Positions 1 through 13,079 of a stretch of 64,000 nucleotides of DNA are shown here, piece by piece. This DNA is from Saururus chinensis. Lineage: Eukaryota; Streptophyta; Magnoliopsida; Piperales; Saururaceae. A program made the translations under genes and the position numbers. The notes beneath the pieces are model-generated. The model was not told the DNA's origin. It was given only the letters and a program-made list of their open reading frames with translations, and ran no database searches. The first letter of the stretch is position 1, and every line of letters starts with the position of its first letter. The stretch is taken from positions 58,795,152 through 58,859,151 of the forward strand of contig CP141140.1 in assembly GCA_035235625.1 (NCBI GenBank), written 5' to 3'.

Positions 1-1590
1 AAAGGATTGAACAAATTATTAAAATATAGGGTAGTGCAATGCAAGTTGGAAATTCATGGGCCAAACAAGTTGCAAGTGCCCATGGTATACATATGGAAAT
101 GGCAAACTCTAGAGCACATTAGAAGCCAGACATAAATAGCTAAGATGAATGGCAGATTTAGGTCCTCTATGACTCTGGCACACACTAGAGGCCAGAACCT
201 TATGCACTAAGATGTAGGGCAAATCTATATTATTGCTGTCTTGGGAGCACATTAGAGGCTGGTCCCCTACTCCTTAAGGTCAAAGGAAGATCTATAGCCT
301 CTGCACTGTCTGTGGGGGTGGCCAGGCTAATTCTGCCCCCAGGGAGTCTGCCACTGACCTGGTATATCTGGCAATGTCATGCCTTGTCTCAAAGCGTGCC
401 TCCACCTAGGTTCTGCAGATAATACCCGACAATGTCTTTGGTCTTCTGGATCCTACTATGTGATTGGTCCTTGCCCAAGAGAGAGGCACAACACACCCCT
501 TGATCTGTGGGTATCATGGAAGACCCATTTACCACCAACCACCAGTATCCATGAGGAAGGTGGTGTCCACGTTTCTAAAACCCATGACTGATCTTGATGC
601 ATTGCGATCTCCAGGGTGACGGGATTGTTATAGCGGCACACTCCCAAATGGGAGATGGTGTTCAATGTGTTAGCTTGTGGTTGTTCTCAAGACTTCTGAT
701 TTACTTCTGTTTTATTCTTATTTAGAGTGTAATTTGGGCTTCTCAAATGTTAACAGAACAAAGGAAAAACAGAGCATCAATTTGAGAGAAATATAAGCAT
801 AGGATTGTAAACTCAGATGCTTTGTGGGGGATTTCCTGACTCTTCAAAATAGGATTTTAATGTTTACACTGACGGAAATGTGTACATTATTACCATATTG
901 CAAATGAACTTTCCGAAGAAAAATAAAAGATGAACTTGTGATGCTGTGATCATGACCATAAGAGGAAAGTGTAAGGTGTGATCTTTTCAAGTCAAATCAA
1001 ATTCAGAGAAGACTGCAGGCTACAATGAATTGTGCTTATAGTACCATGTTGACTTACAAATCATGCATAAACTGAATCTGCATATGCTACCCCAAATTCC
1101 TAGTGGTGGTCGCTGAGAAGAGGATGAATCATTGTACAAAGGAATAAAGTGAGTATTGCTTAATAAGGAGAAGAGCTTTTGAAAAAGACAGAGCAGTCCC
1201 ATCAGTTGAGTGGATGAGGAGAGGACGTGTACAATAAATCAATCATCATTTACTGGATTTCCCTGTTAGCGTACACTCAGATGATACTACTGTTGGATAA
1301 ATCTGTTGTTTGTCTCTACATCTGTCTATTTGGGCCGGTCTGGTTGAAATGCATTGTTGAGTCATTCCTTCAGCTTGAGTTTTTGAGGCAACTTTGTTTT
1401 GAACATGGTATCAAAGCTTAGAGATCCTAGGTTTTATTCCCACCCCTACTCTATATATTCTATGCACATGCAAGCACATGCATCTGTTAAATTGTGCTTG
1501 GCCCATGCAGGGGGTTGTTGGATATATTTGTTTGCTTGTCTCTTTTGTTTGGGCTGGTCTGGGCTTCGCATACAAGGTTAGGCTTCGTAT
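1..1590. other. No gene seen; retrotransposon scraps
   Basis: I see no convincing coding exon here. From 112 to 262 a short phrase of the form 'cacattagaggcca' recurs three times about 66 bp apart, which looks like a decayed tandem repeat. At 1405-1416 the string TGGTATCAAAGC differs at one base from the primer-binding site of plant Ty1/copia elements (complementary to initiator tRNA-Met). It follows 'TTGAACA', so an LTR may end near 1404. This stretch may also be intron or upstream sequence of the gene at 2496-3490. Confidence 0.4.
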
Positions 1591-2017
1591 AGATGGAATT
1601 TCAGGCTGAGACCAATGAGGTTAGAAGGTGTAAATGGAAAGAGCTCTGAAACACAACCAAGATTGCGTGAATTGGAGTTTGGATGAAGGATATATGATCA
1701 TTTAAAGTTGAACATCGTGCATAGGGCCCATTTACCCAAATTAAATGCACAAATAAGTTACATTATGCAGCCTAATTGGGTCTCCTAAACCTATTTCCTG
1801 CAACCTAATTGTGTCTCCTAAACCTATTTCTTGCAACCTAATTGGGTCTCCTAAACCTATCTATCACTTTAGTTGATCGGTCCTATGCACAATGTTCAAC
1901 TTTGAATAGTCATATCTCCCTCATCCGAACTCCGATTCACGCAATCTTTGTAGCATTTTGAAGCTCTTTCCGTTTACTTTCTAACCTCATTAGTCTCGGC
2001 CTTAAATTCTATTTATT
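1591..2017. repeat. Inverted repeat enclosing a 3 x 33-bp tandem repeat
   Basis: The left arm (about 1591-1726) and right arm (about 1874-2017) are diverged reverse complements. Both carry the words GGAAAGAGCT, GAGTTTGGATGA or GAGTTCGGATGA, and AGTTGAACAT. The loop holds three direct copies of a 33-bp unit beginning CCTAATTGGGTCTCC, at 1771, 1804 and 1837 (the last shortened). A third, direct-orientation copy of the arm sequence lies at about 16725-16870, inside the probable solo LTR, so the arms are probably LTR pieces in head-to-head orientation. Confidence 0.7.
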
Positions 2018-2495
2018 TAGGAAGTTATTCAAATGATAAGGTTAAGGTGTCAATACAGGTTTTCCACGTGTTTGTTTAAAAACCTAGGAAAATCTTGGAT
2101 ATTATACTTTCCAAGGTGGATGGGCATTTTTATTTGGTGATATGCCTAGTAAGTGAGCTACAGTATTCTTCCTGTTTTTTGTGTGTTTTATATTTGCAAC
2201 TGTACCACATCCAAATCATAAGTTTAAATTTTAGTCTGTCTACGGCATAACATATTCACTTCTTTCATAATCATAAGCATGATGAAAAATCCCCTTTTTC
2301 CAACAATTTGAGGTAGGCAACATGGATCTTATGCCTCCACTCTAGCCTCTCTTGTGCTAACTCCAACGTGTTCACTTATTTATGTCTCAAATTTGATGCA
2401 AAGGATTTAACAACAAATTTTCCTCTGCCTTTTATGCTAGACAATAAAAGTGCATTTTTTAATAGGACAGACATTAGGAGACTTCTGTCTTGCAG

Positions 2496-3490
2496 ATTCT
2501 TCATTACCTTGAAACTCTCCGTCCAGATCAGCTTCTGAGGCAGATGATTTGCACTGCATTCCGAGCATCTGCTGATACCTTAAATCTGACCACATTTGGT
2601 AATTTGAAAGAGATGGAAACAAAAATGAGCCAGTTGTATCTAACAATGGCGTCTACTTTGAAACCTTTGAGAGGTACAATTTTCATATCCCGATTCATTG
2701 TAAATTGAAAGTCTTATTATAACCCATGTTGCCCACATGTTGCAGCAAACCATTTGCCTGATAAGGTTGAGTTCATTAATGACCTAAATAGACTTTGTCT
2801 TCTTTTCGAGCACATTGAGGTGCTTCTGACTGTGGCGGCTTCAATCCATCGGAAGTTGGAGCATGCACCACGCTTATGTAAATCTATTTTTACTGATATC
2901 TTCAATTTTTATATTCCAAGAATGGGTACAAGTCTTGAAGAAAGCAATGACGAGAAGGTACTATGTTTTTCTTCTTTAGCAAAGTTTTATTCTAGACTGA
3001 CAATTATTTAAGGAAAATATTTTTTTTTTGCGACTTATATTACATATCAAGCATGTGACTTGTCAGTGTCGCTTTGTTGATGCAGTACCTGAAAAACCTT
3101 AATGATCTTTCATGTCTTATTCATATTAAATGTATTACAGAAGTGCATTTAATTAATTTTTAATTGTAAATAAACTTTATCAATTTTCTGTAGGAGTTTG
3201 CAGCCAAACAATTAGTAAGTATGTCAGAGAGAGATGTAATTACGAGTTTGTTTCCTCCGCCAACTGCAAATCAATCATGGAGGAAAGTTTTGAGCATGGG
3301 TAATCTTCTGAACGGTCATGAACCAATCATGAGAGAGATCATTTTTTCAGTCTACAATAGCATGAGAAGCAGTCACTATGAGACTAGCAGCCCTTGGGGC
3401 TCTTTATCAGAAGTTGAGACACATCGAATGTACATTTGTGGCACATCTAACGATTTGCAGGTTGCACTCTCTGTGACTTCTTGTGATTAA
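2496..3490 (+). CDS. Unrecognised protein, 3'-terminal exons (partial gene)
   Basis: Three exons join in frame at GT-AG introns: 2496-2673 (178 nt), 2746-2957 (212 nt) and 3194-3490, with the stop at 3488-3490. The first intron follows 'TTGAGAG' and ends in TTGCAG; the second ends in CTGTAG. The joined product is about 229 residues with no stop or frameshift. It opens with ILHYLETLRPDQLL and looks mostly alpha-helical and soluble, with leucine-rich stretches such as LNRLCLLFEHIEVLL. The exon sequence at 2496 is preceded by a TTGCAG acceptor and has no plausible start codon, so earlier exons should lie further left, perhaps outside the window. A weak CAG/GTTGCA donor at 3460 could instead end the last exon. 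I do not recognise the family. It could also be a captured gene fragment, but the preserved splice sites and frame argue for a real gene end. Confidence 0.6.
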
Positions 3491-6400
3491 ACTTTGGGGC
3501 TACATGGTATGTCAGCTTGCTCTTTCTATTAATTTTAATTGCTCTGATTGATCTTAAACTTGGCTGTTTCAATGATGGATCTTTGCTTGTATTGCGTTAA
3601 TATAGATATGGATGAAGTCTCATGATACACTAAACTTTTGATGTTCAAGATGCGTGAATGTGGTGCCTGATATATTGAGATGTTTCCACAAGGACGAAAG
3701 ATTCTTTCAGCTAGACCAGTCGGTTAACTGGTCAGGATTCTAACTTGTTTCCTTGTGTCAGCTTTGGGTGGTCAATGACTAATAAATCATTCAAGCGCAA
3801 GGTGACTCCATTGAAATTTCATTAAGCTTGACATGACTCACTGAGTGTCGAGATTGGATATCATATGCAGGATACTTCCTATGTTCTAGGCCATCGGATT
3901 GGCTATAATGCCTAGGAGTGATATGTCTCTGCATAACTTCAGCGTAATAATTTTTTTCTCATTCTTACAAGCTTTCAGTTGCTTATTTTCCCTGTATATT
4001 GGTCTTATTAATGTAAATGAATTTAACATTCTATGTAATTGAATATGTCTATGTAAAGTAATAATTTTTTTTGCTCATTCTTTCAAGCTCAGTTGCTTAT
4101 TTTCCTTGTATATTGGTCTTATTAATGTAAATGAATTTAACATTCTATGTAATTGAATATGTTGTATAAGCAATAATGATCATTCATCATATTAGCGAAC
4201 TTTCTTGTATTGTTGTATAACCCTTGATTATTTGACAAGTATATGGGCTCTTATCTCTTTTTATTAGATATAGTATCTTTAAAATTTGATACGCAAGATA
4301 ATTTTATTCTAATGTTTGTGGTTTAAAAATTGAGATATTGTTCCCTTACAAGGCTCATCAAAGTGGTGGCAAGAGGTGTCTAGTACCTCGCACAGGAACC
4401 ACTGAAACATTCATATAGATTGGCGTTTGGCCTTTAGTGTTATTGCTGATAGGTGAAAAAATATATATCGAGTTGTAGGGGTGGAAGTCTTAAACAATCT
4501 TCACAGCCCAAACAAAAACAAGAAACGAAAATGTTGGGTCTATTAAGTCATTCAATAATATAGCGCATTTGCTGTTCCAAGTATACATTGCGATATCTAA
4601 TAGATGGGGAGATGTGACGGAATATGATATAATAGTAAGCATGAAATTTCTAAAAGTTGGTCTTAAGCAGTTTTTTCTTTAGTGGTGAATATGTTATTCA
4701 TAAACAAATAAAACACTCTTCTGCGTCTGACATTGTTCATCAATGATCTCTACACTTCAATAGAACTTGTTCACATTTTCCAATAATCCAAGTCCTAGCA
4801 AAGTTTTTATCGATCGAAATGTCAGGCTTGGATGCTCAGACAACCATGTTTCCAAATCTTATACCCCAAACACTCAATGAATTCGAGATAGAAAAGAGAT
4901 CAAATTGGCTGATCTTGTTTCTGACCATGAGAATTAATCCATATCTTCCCCTGCTCACATTAAATTCCTGTCTAGACTCTAGAGCCCTCCAACTTATCTC
5001 TGGAAAGTTCTTCCAATTTATTGGCCATCTTGTAGGTGTCAGGCTGTACTGGTTGATATAGGTGTGTCTCGACAGATACAAACCCGTATTGGTGCTCACT
5101 GGTACCAGCCCCCCCAAAAAAATTGAAAATGTTTCCATAGGATCAGCCATATTGCAACCCCATGTTATTAATTATTTTTCACTAGAAGAAGGCTTGGCTC
5201 TGATTTAAATCCGACTTTTTTGTAGTTTTAAAGTTGACCTAATTAATTAGACTACATTATATTAACATTGACAAGGTGTAAACAATTTTTTTTTTTGGCA
5301 ATTACATAAGATCAATAAGGTGGGGTTCATACGATTTAAGATAAAATTCTTTTGCTTGAAATATAGTGCTTCATGCCTATACATTTACTTACACAACTTC
5401 TACATAATATTAAGTATCTTATTTGGTTTCAAATTGAATTAATTTTAGAACACTTAATACTCGATGAAAAATTTGTAGTGCCCACATTTTCAATATATAA
5501 TTATGATGAGCTTAGTGCAATACCCAAAGGGTTGGGTCACATTTGAAATTATTTGTAATAGTAGCTTCTCTCATCTAAGAATCTTATGAAGGGGTCATCA
5601 TTTAAGAATTTTATACCCCTTCCCCCAAAGCAATGTGTGTTAGTTACTAATATTAGTATTTTATGTCAATTTTTTTATCTAGTGTGCCTTTAAGAGAATT
5701 ATTATGAAAATATATTATAAAATTTAATAATTTTTAATATAAATTAGAGGTTTATGCCTATTTGGATTATTACACACATATCTATAATCATCAATTTTGT
5801 TATGATTCTAGGCACCCCATAGACTTAGCCAGGAAATGATTCAAATCGGAACCCTGACCAATGAATAGACTCTCTTTCTTTCTTTACATCCATACAACAT
5901 CCCTCATCTCCTCTACAGTGAGTTATGATTGCCAGTCTCCCCACGCTTCATTGGGTCCTCTTGCATGTCCTCATAGGCGACGAAGTGCACTCTACTCCTT
6001 CCCTTCCAACATCCCAGCGCATTATCACAGAAGTGCCCACACATGATGACCATATTGGAGAGAGACGAGTGGGTCCATTTGTTGACATCAACCTTGTGTG
6101 ACTGGTAGATGATAGCTTTGAGCCATATAGAGCCTATGTTAGGTAGTAGGGAAGACAATATAAGGTGGGTTTCTTGTGCACCCATTGCATCTTTTATTTA
6201 AGCTTTGATTATTCACCAACATGGTGTTGGTGGGATGGCCACTACAAGTCTAGGATGTCTTGGGTTTAAACACATATTGTGTTAGCCACCCACAGGGATT
6301 ATACTGTGACTTATTCGGTACAAGTTGTGTGAATGTGTTTGAGGAGATTGGTAACAGGATACAGTACTCAAAGAAGTTGATTGCCTTGCCCTTCTTGTCG

Positions 6401-7325
6401 GGTCTTAAGCAGACACCCCCCCAATTTTTTTCTAAAAACTAAACTTTGCTCAGCCATCGGCCCTTCCAAATGTGCAGAACCATTCCATGCCACTTTGCCA
6501 CGTGAAGTTGCCTGGCATCATGTCCTGTCATTGTTGGTTTGATATGGATCCTATGTCGTCCTCATAATTATTCAAGAAGTTAATTCATTCATTTCAGGAC
6601 AAGGTGGCGAGTTGGAACGCAAAGCTTCTATTGACGGTGGTAAGCGAGTCTTGCTTCGCCATTTTCTCTTTTATTTGTCTTATCGCTGCGCATGTTCCTT
6701 TCATTGTTCTATTGGAGTGAGGCTGGTGGTAAAAATATATATAAAAAAAGGGGTTTTGCCTGAAGGCGCATTTGTAGTCCCAACTGGAGACGGTGGCTGC
6801 GGAGTTGGATCCTTGTGATCATGAAAACTTTAAGACTGAAACAAGTTTGACAAGTGCTTCTCACCTTCGATTCTCTATAGGCCCATTATGTTGTTGGAAA
6901 ATCTTCCTTTTTTTATTCTTTTATAATTCTGAAATTTACATTAAACTTTAGTGACGAAAATGATTAAGGCTAATGCAGTGTGTCTTTAAGACAAATTAAT
7001 TTTTGTTCTTTTAGAGTTTGGGATATATTAGACCTTTGTCTCTTAGAATACAATAATCGTATATATACATAGTAGAAAATTAATTGCAAATTATATGACT
7101 GACAACAAAAATAATATGTATTTACTCTTGTAAATAGAGAGAAAAACCTATTGGAATATGTATAGTATACATAGATGAGTTTACACAAAAGGGTACGAAG
7201 ACAATACACACGGGTGTAACAACGATATGGACAAGAGAAGATCACACCAAAAAAATGGGTTTCATTTTTCAAATGAACCTTATTTGATTGGCTGCACATA
7301 TGAACCAGACCAATCTGGCAACACA
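3491..7325. other. No gene seen; includes a 114-bp tandem duplication
   Basis: AT-rich sequence. The short open frames here have no recognisable motif or plausible splicing. The only structure I can support is a direct tandem duplication of about 114 bp, at 3944-4057 and 4058-4162. Both copies run from 'GTAATAATTTTTTT' to 'GAATATGT' with a few differences. Confidence 0.5.
3944..4162. repeat. Tandem duplication, period about 114 bp
   Basis: Two adjacent copies share the words GTTGCTTATTTTCC, TATATTGGTCTTATTAATG and AACATTCTATGTAATTG in the same order. They differ by small indels near the start and by a C/T change, so the duplication is fairly recent. Confidence 0.85.
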
Positions 7326-8513
7326 GTGTGTGGTAGGGCTGGGAAAATCCAACCCGACCCATTTACCCGACCCGCTTAACCCTGTACCCGACCCGACCTG
7401 ACTACAGGTAGGATCAGGGTTTAGGCTCTTGATCCGTTTTGAATTTCGGGTCGGGTCGAACCCGACCCACACAACCCAACTTTTACTCGACTACAAATAA
7501 TAAAAAACCCTATTATTATAATGTTGGTTTATTGGACTTATTTATACTAATATTATAGTGTTTGGTTTAGTGCATACTATGTTAAATTAGATGTGCTTAA
7601 ACTTAAATTTCGGCATGAATAAAATGTTTGAAGTATAGGTGTGATCACATATATTTTACTTTGTAGTAGACATCCATTTTGGGATAACAGAAGACAATAT
7701 CTTCAAAGTGTGGTTAATTTATATATAGTTTAATTTCTTTTCTTTTATTCTTTTAGGTGTGGTGAATTAAATGAAAATATGTTATATTTTTTTGTATTCA
7801 TTACTCATCCCCTCTCCTTCAAAAGTACACATCACACACTAGATTTAGCTCTGTGTTAAAGGCCTGACAATTATAATAAGGAGCAGGTTAGGAACATGTA
7901 ACCAGATAGGCAAATAATAAAGCTCGATGAGGGATAATTTTTGGATGAGGAAAATTTTAATTAAGTATCACTTGTTACAAAAGAGGGTAAGGTTATGAGC
8001 AGCCATAAAGAAGTAGTTATTGGAATTTTGAAAATAAGACATGCTAAAACGCATGATCCTCTCGGGCCATCAAAGAAATAATGTTTAATCTGTTTTACGT
8101 TGGTATGTGAGTTATTTAAAGCCAAGTGGGTTGATCATGAGTAAACAAATGTTGAAGGTCCGTTTTGTTATCATTATCTTAGAATGGTGGAAATGCAACA
8201 TTATACCTCTAAGGTCTTCATTGATGGCTACTATAAAAAAAGTATCCGCCACAAATTAGCCAAATAACCAAACATTAAAAATTAATATTTTAATATATTT
8301 AATTTCATTTGTGTTTTCCCTTTGCAAAGAGAATGTATATAATACGAGTATAACAAAAAAATTGAGGAAAAAAAGTAGGGTTACCCGCATAACCGACCCG
8401 ACCTGACTAAAGTAGGGTTAGGGTTTGAATTTTTGACCCAATTTCAGTTAGGGTCAAGGATAACCCAACCCGATTTGACCCAACCCGACCCGATTCCCAG
8501 CCCTAGTGTGTGG
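7326..8513. mobile_element. Non-autonomous hAT transposon with 8-bp target duplication
   Basis: The element occupies 7334-8505 (1,172 bp). It begins TAGGGCTGGGAA and ends with the reverse complement TTCCCAGCCCTA, the form of terminal inverted repeat typical of plant hAT elements. It is flanked on both sides by the exact 8-bp direct repeat GTGTGTGG (7326-7333 and 8506-8513), the hAT target-site duplication. Just inside each end are runs of degenerate CGACCC/GGGTCG subterminal repeats (about 7350-7475 and 8385-8490). The middle is AT-rich and has no transposase, so the element relied on an enzyme supplied elsewhere. Confidence 0.93.
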
Positions 8514-11500
8514 TTAGACCAAGCTATGGGTTGGGTAAAGCCCAAACCTTCCTTAAGTCCAAGATTTCTTTCTCCTCATGAAAGCAGGTGTGTCCTGGGG
8601 CTTAAATATAAGGCCAAACAAAGTCTTTATATACTAGCTCAAGACTCTTTTTAATAGATATGAGATAGTTCTCCTTCCATTTCTTCACAAGTTGACTATT
8701 CTCTTTCATCCTCACAATGGGCTTTGGGTCAAATCCAACAAACCCATCAAGACCCTAACTCAGGGCCCGTTTGGGAGGCGATTTCCTGAGCTTAAAGACA
8801 ATTTGTTTACACTAGAAAGTGCTTTTCTAGCTCAAAACTATTTGGAAGGGTCATTTTAATTTAAAATGTCTTTCCTAGCTGAAATTACCTTTTGGGTCAA
8901 TTCAAACCAAATTGACCAAAAATCTGATTTCTTCAAAAACTCTTCTCAGGAAGAGAATTTTTGAAGAAAGTCATTTCTTTTTTGAAATAATGTGAAAAAA
9001 CATTCCACCAATTATTTTTGTGTGTGATAGTTATGTTGGATGATATTTGTGCCATTTTACACACAAAAATCAAAAGTGAGCTAAAATTGATTTCTCTTTA
9101 AAATTATCGAAATAAACTCTAACAAAACATCTTTCATTTTTACTTTTCTTGTCAAAAATTGATTCTAATAAGAATCCATTTTCTTTATACTTAAAATTTA
9201 TAAAAATAAGCAAGTCCTACAAAAGGAGAGTGAGGTTGAAAAGACTTTGTAGAACTTGATGGAGGCAATTCAACTTTTCAAGTTCACAATGAAGAAACTG
9301 AAGAAGCTAATATAGGTTGTTCAAATTTTCATGTTCACAATGATAAAACTCAGGTTTTTAATGAGGATTTATCACAAGATGGAACTCATGTTATAGCTAA
9401 AAAGAATCAGGTTTCTACCTCCTCTATACCTCTCAAACTTTCATATACTCCTTGGATAGACATCTACTAGACAACATAAGTAGAAAACACCTTGGTCTCT
9501 TAGCATAAACTATTTGTTATTGACAGATAATGATGAATCTAAAAGTTTTAAGGAGAAACCTCGGATGAGCACTCATCTTGAGTAGGATCATGCCATGGAT
9601 GATGAGATGAGGTCGATATCTTGAGCGAGTATTCATCTTGAGCAAGAGCATGTCATGGATGTCAAGATGAAGACATCGAACTCAAACAAGATTTGAGAAT
9701 AGGTTGAGTTTCCCAAAAGATAGAAGACTCTACACAACAAGTAGATCAACATGCAAAGGAAGAAGTTGGGGACATACCCATTTTGATTTGTCTTCACTAA
9801 ATGAAGACTAATTTTTGCCCCACAAAGTTGATCTATTTTGCAAGGGAATGACTTGAAGATGTCTGACTTCAAGTGGGAGATCAATCTCCCAAATGGGAGA
9901 TTGTGAAAGAGATGGAAGACTTCCAAACTTAAGCGATTAATCAATGATGTTACTGGATGTTGAGTCGGACGCAATGATAGATCGCTAGACCTGGGTGATT
10001 GATCGATAGAGTTACTAGAAGCTGCATCCAAAGGAACCAATTAATCATTGGGCCAAACGATCGATCATTCGGGTTACTAGAGGCATACAAAACTAGAAGC
10101 GATTGATAGCTAGGCATATGCGATCTATTAGTCAATGACTAGAAATGTGGTTTACTCCGATTTGAACTCTTTCTGATTTACTGCTCCACACATATGGGTT
10201 TGTATGTATCTTGAGGTATTTAAGGGCACTTATAACTTAGGGGGTGGAGTTGAAACATTGTAGAAGCTTAAGCTTTTAGGAGGTAAAAGCTTAAGCTTTT
10301 ATGAGTTGAAATGGTTTGACAACTTGAAGATTGTAATTTTCACTTTTGTATTTTCTTCTGATTAATAGTGGTCTTGCGTGATAAGTAGAGGTTAACACAT
10401 TACTAAACCACCTTAAATCATGCATTGTTCCTTTGTTACATTCATTTATCATTAAAACTTTTATGTTATTTACCTAACACAAGTTGATCTCATTTAAACT
10501 AAATTCCCTTATCCAACCGTGTAAAAGCTTTGGCACCCTCTTGTTAGATTAAAATGGGTCGATGGTGAACACATGGGAAGTTAATGGTGTATATACAAGT
10601 GCACGCACTATATGATAATTGTATTATCATATACGGCAATGTGCATGTGTCATCGGTTTTATTTGATGTAAGCGTAAAGCTTTACCAGGGAATTTAAATT
10701 CGAACGTGTGTGATGATGAGCAGGCCCCATGCCAACACATAAATCATAGCAAACTGGTGAGGACAAAGTATAGCGGGCCCTGTACACGTGCAGGCCCTCT
10801 GTCTTGACATCAGTAGGTAGCAGATCCTACGTAGCCTCTCACATACATCCAGTTTGGCTTTTAAATCAACGGCTGAGAATGGGCTGCCTTGCTCAGTTGC
10901 GCCAAAAATGAGAGCGAATTTGGTGGACCCATTATGTGAGCACCCTCCTATGGGCCCACAGGAGTATCCGTATGCTCCAACAATTTTCTGTCGGCAGGCA
11001 ATGCCAGAATCGATATTAAAGGCTGGTCATCTATCATTTCTTTTGTTAATAAGTTGTACATGACATTAAATAGTTTTTTCTTGCTTATGTAATTGAAACT
11101 CTTTTTTTTTCTTTTAAATTTTAATCGAAAGATAATATCGTAAATTATTAGATTTTACTTGAAAGTTTTATTTAATTTAAAATTTTATTTTTAAATATAT
11201 AAAGAACGCGGCTATTTCCCCTTACAATTTACTCAAGGTCCCCTAAATAAGAAATATTTGGGTCATTTTTTTTATTTCTTTGTGCCCCCCAATTCCTACC
11301 CACACTACTGGTATGAGGCACCCCAGGGAATAAAGAAAACAACATTTCTTCTCCCCTTCCACGGTTTTTAATGTGCATGAAGATTTTGCCGGTGGCAAGT
11401 GGGCTATGAGCGCCTGCGTTCTACAAGGTGTTGTCCCTCTCATCTTCCTCCCTCCCTTATTATGTTTGTCCCTCCATCTTCTTCTCTATGCATGGTTATC

Positions 11501-12370
11501 ATCGGCTTCGTCTCTCTCCCACTTCGCTGATTACAGAAGTTTCTGCATGCACAAGAAATTTCGTTGCTTCCCATCCTGTTTTAGTGTTTTAAAAAGATCT
11601 ATCGTTTGGCTGCTGAGACAGTCATCTCTATTAGTATTTTGGGGCTTCAATGATCAGAATTGGTGTTTTTCAATTTGTTTGAAAACCTTTTAGAAGTTGC
11701 ATGGCAGGGGGTACCCCCACCACATGAAACAGATTCATACGGGGACTAAAAGTCCTTGATAATTTATTTCTACTTTGGTAATGGCGTTGGGGGTTTTAAG
11801 TAAAAAATAATTTAAAGGTTAGGCTGGGTGTAGATGAGTAACTTAACTGTTTCTTTTAGGGTGTGTAAAGTTTGGGGGGCCTTAGGGTTTAAGTAAATTT
11901 GGGGGGGGGCGGGCTAATTTGGTTAGATAGAAGAAAAAAAAAGGAAAATATAATGGACAATAGAAATATAAAAAAAGAAAAGGATACCCAAGGAAGAAAG
12001 AATTATTTTCCTTCATATGTTTGGATTGGTAGAAAGAAAAACTTAAAGGAAACTAATCATCCATCCATTCCCCCGACCCCTGCCATCTCCCACAACTCTT
12101 ATATAGCTTCTCCTTCTCCACCTACCCCTGTCCATTTCTACGTTTTCATACTCTTGAAGAACACACATCATCGGCACTCAAGCAAGCATGTTTCGGTTTA
12201 TCGAACACAAACTAAGTATTTAATATTTCTGTAGCTTTTCCTTCCAAAACAGTATTATACATGACATCAACTAGTTATCTCCTGCATATGTAAATAGCCT
12301 TTCTTTTTAATCTATCTTTTAATAGAAGAGTTGCAATTAAACAAGTAAAATTTTACTTTCTTTTATATAA
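8514..12370. other. No gene seen; possible old retroelement remnants
   Basis: At 9239-9469 there is an open frame of about 75 codons with no ATG. It contains two similar phrases, FQVHN and FHVHN, and looks like a decayed coding scrap. From 9560 to 9680 a phrase with 'TCATCTTGAG..GGATCATG' occurs twice, about 60 bp apart. From 9930 to 10140 there are repeated GATCGAT-type words of the kind also seen near 15.8 kb and 29.4 kb, possibly old retrotransposon leaders. The open frame at 11373-11693 has no recognisable domain. Confidence 0.35.
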
Positions 12371-12519
12371 TACTCTCTCCGTCTCATATTAAGTGTCTAT
12401 TTTTTTAAAAATGTGATAATTAAGGAAATAATTTTATTAACTATTTTATTCCATCTACTAATTATTAGTGAATGATAAAATAAAATAAAACATTTAATAT
12501 ATATGAAACAAAGGAAATA
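12371..12519. mobile_element. Stowaway-like MITE (diverged)
   Basis: The left end reads TACTCTCTCCGTCTCATATT, the typical start of plant Stowaway (Tc1/mariner-type) miniature elements after a TA target. The right end (about 12500-12519) carries a diverged reverse complement, with ATATGAAACAAAGGAAATA. The interior is AT-rich and non-coding. Confidence 0.7.
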
Positions 12520-12970
12520 TTGTGTTTGTGATGTACACGCATATTTCCGTTTACCATCAAACATTTTTCTGTGCCATGATTTTTCACATATTTTTTCTAA
12601 CTTTTAAATTTATCACAGAAAGTAAGGTAGGTTGCTTGTCTACAATAGCACTTTATTTGGAAATTCAAATGTTGATAAAAGCATGAGCAAAGAAAAACAT
12701 GTCGACATCTTCAAGATTTAAATCTTGTGCCACTACCATGAGACAAATCCAACTCAACTAGAATTAGGTAAAAAAAAATATGTATCTTTCATAATTAATG
12801 AGCAAGTCAAATTGACCAAAAATACGAACAAAAACCTGCTGCTTCCATGCGTCATGAATCACAGGTTGTTTGCTCATAGGAATGAGGAAATGACTACCCA
12901 CATCATCCAATGCATGTTTAGAGTCTTATCAACGTAATAAAAGCAAAGCTGGCAAAGTAAATAATTTATG

Positions 12971-13079
12971 TACTTCTTCCGTTTCATAATAAGTGTCCTA
13001 TTTAATTTTTATAATAAATTTAACATATAATATTTTAAAAATAAATAAATAAAATACTTATTATGGGACAGGGAATATA
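12971..13079. mobile_element. Stowaway-like MITE
   Basis: A 109-bp foldback element. The left end reads TACTTCTTCCGTTTCATAAT and the right end contains ATTATGGGACAGGGAATATA, its diverged reverse complement. TA lies at both borders, as expected for Tc1/mariner-type insertion. There is no coding capacity. Confidence 0.75.

Noticed and set aside
11373-11693. 106-codon frame with a hydrophobic start
   Set aside because: Cys/Ser/Leu/Phe-rich composition, no family resemblance and no supporting splice structure.
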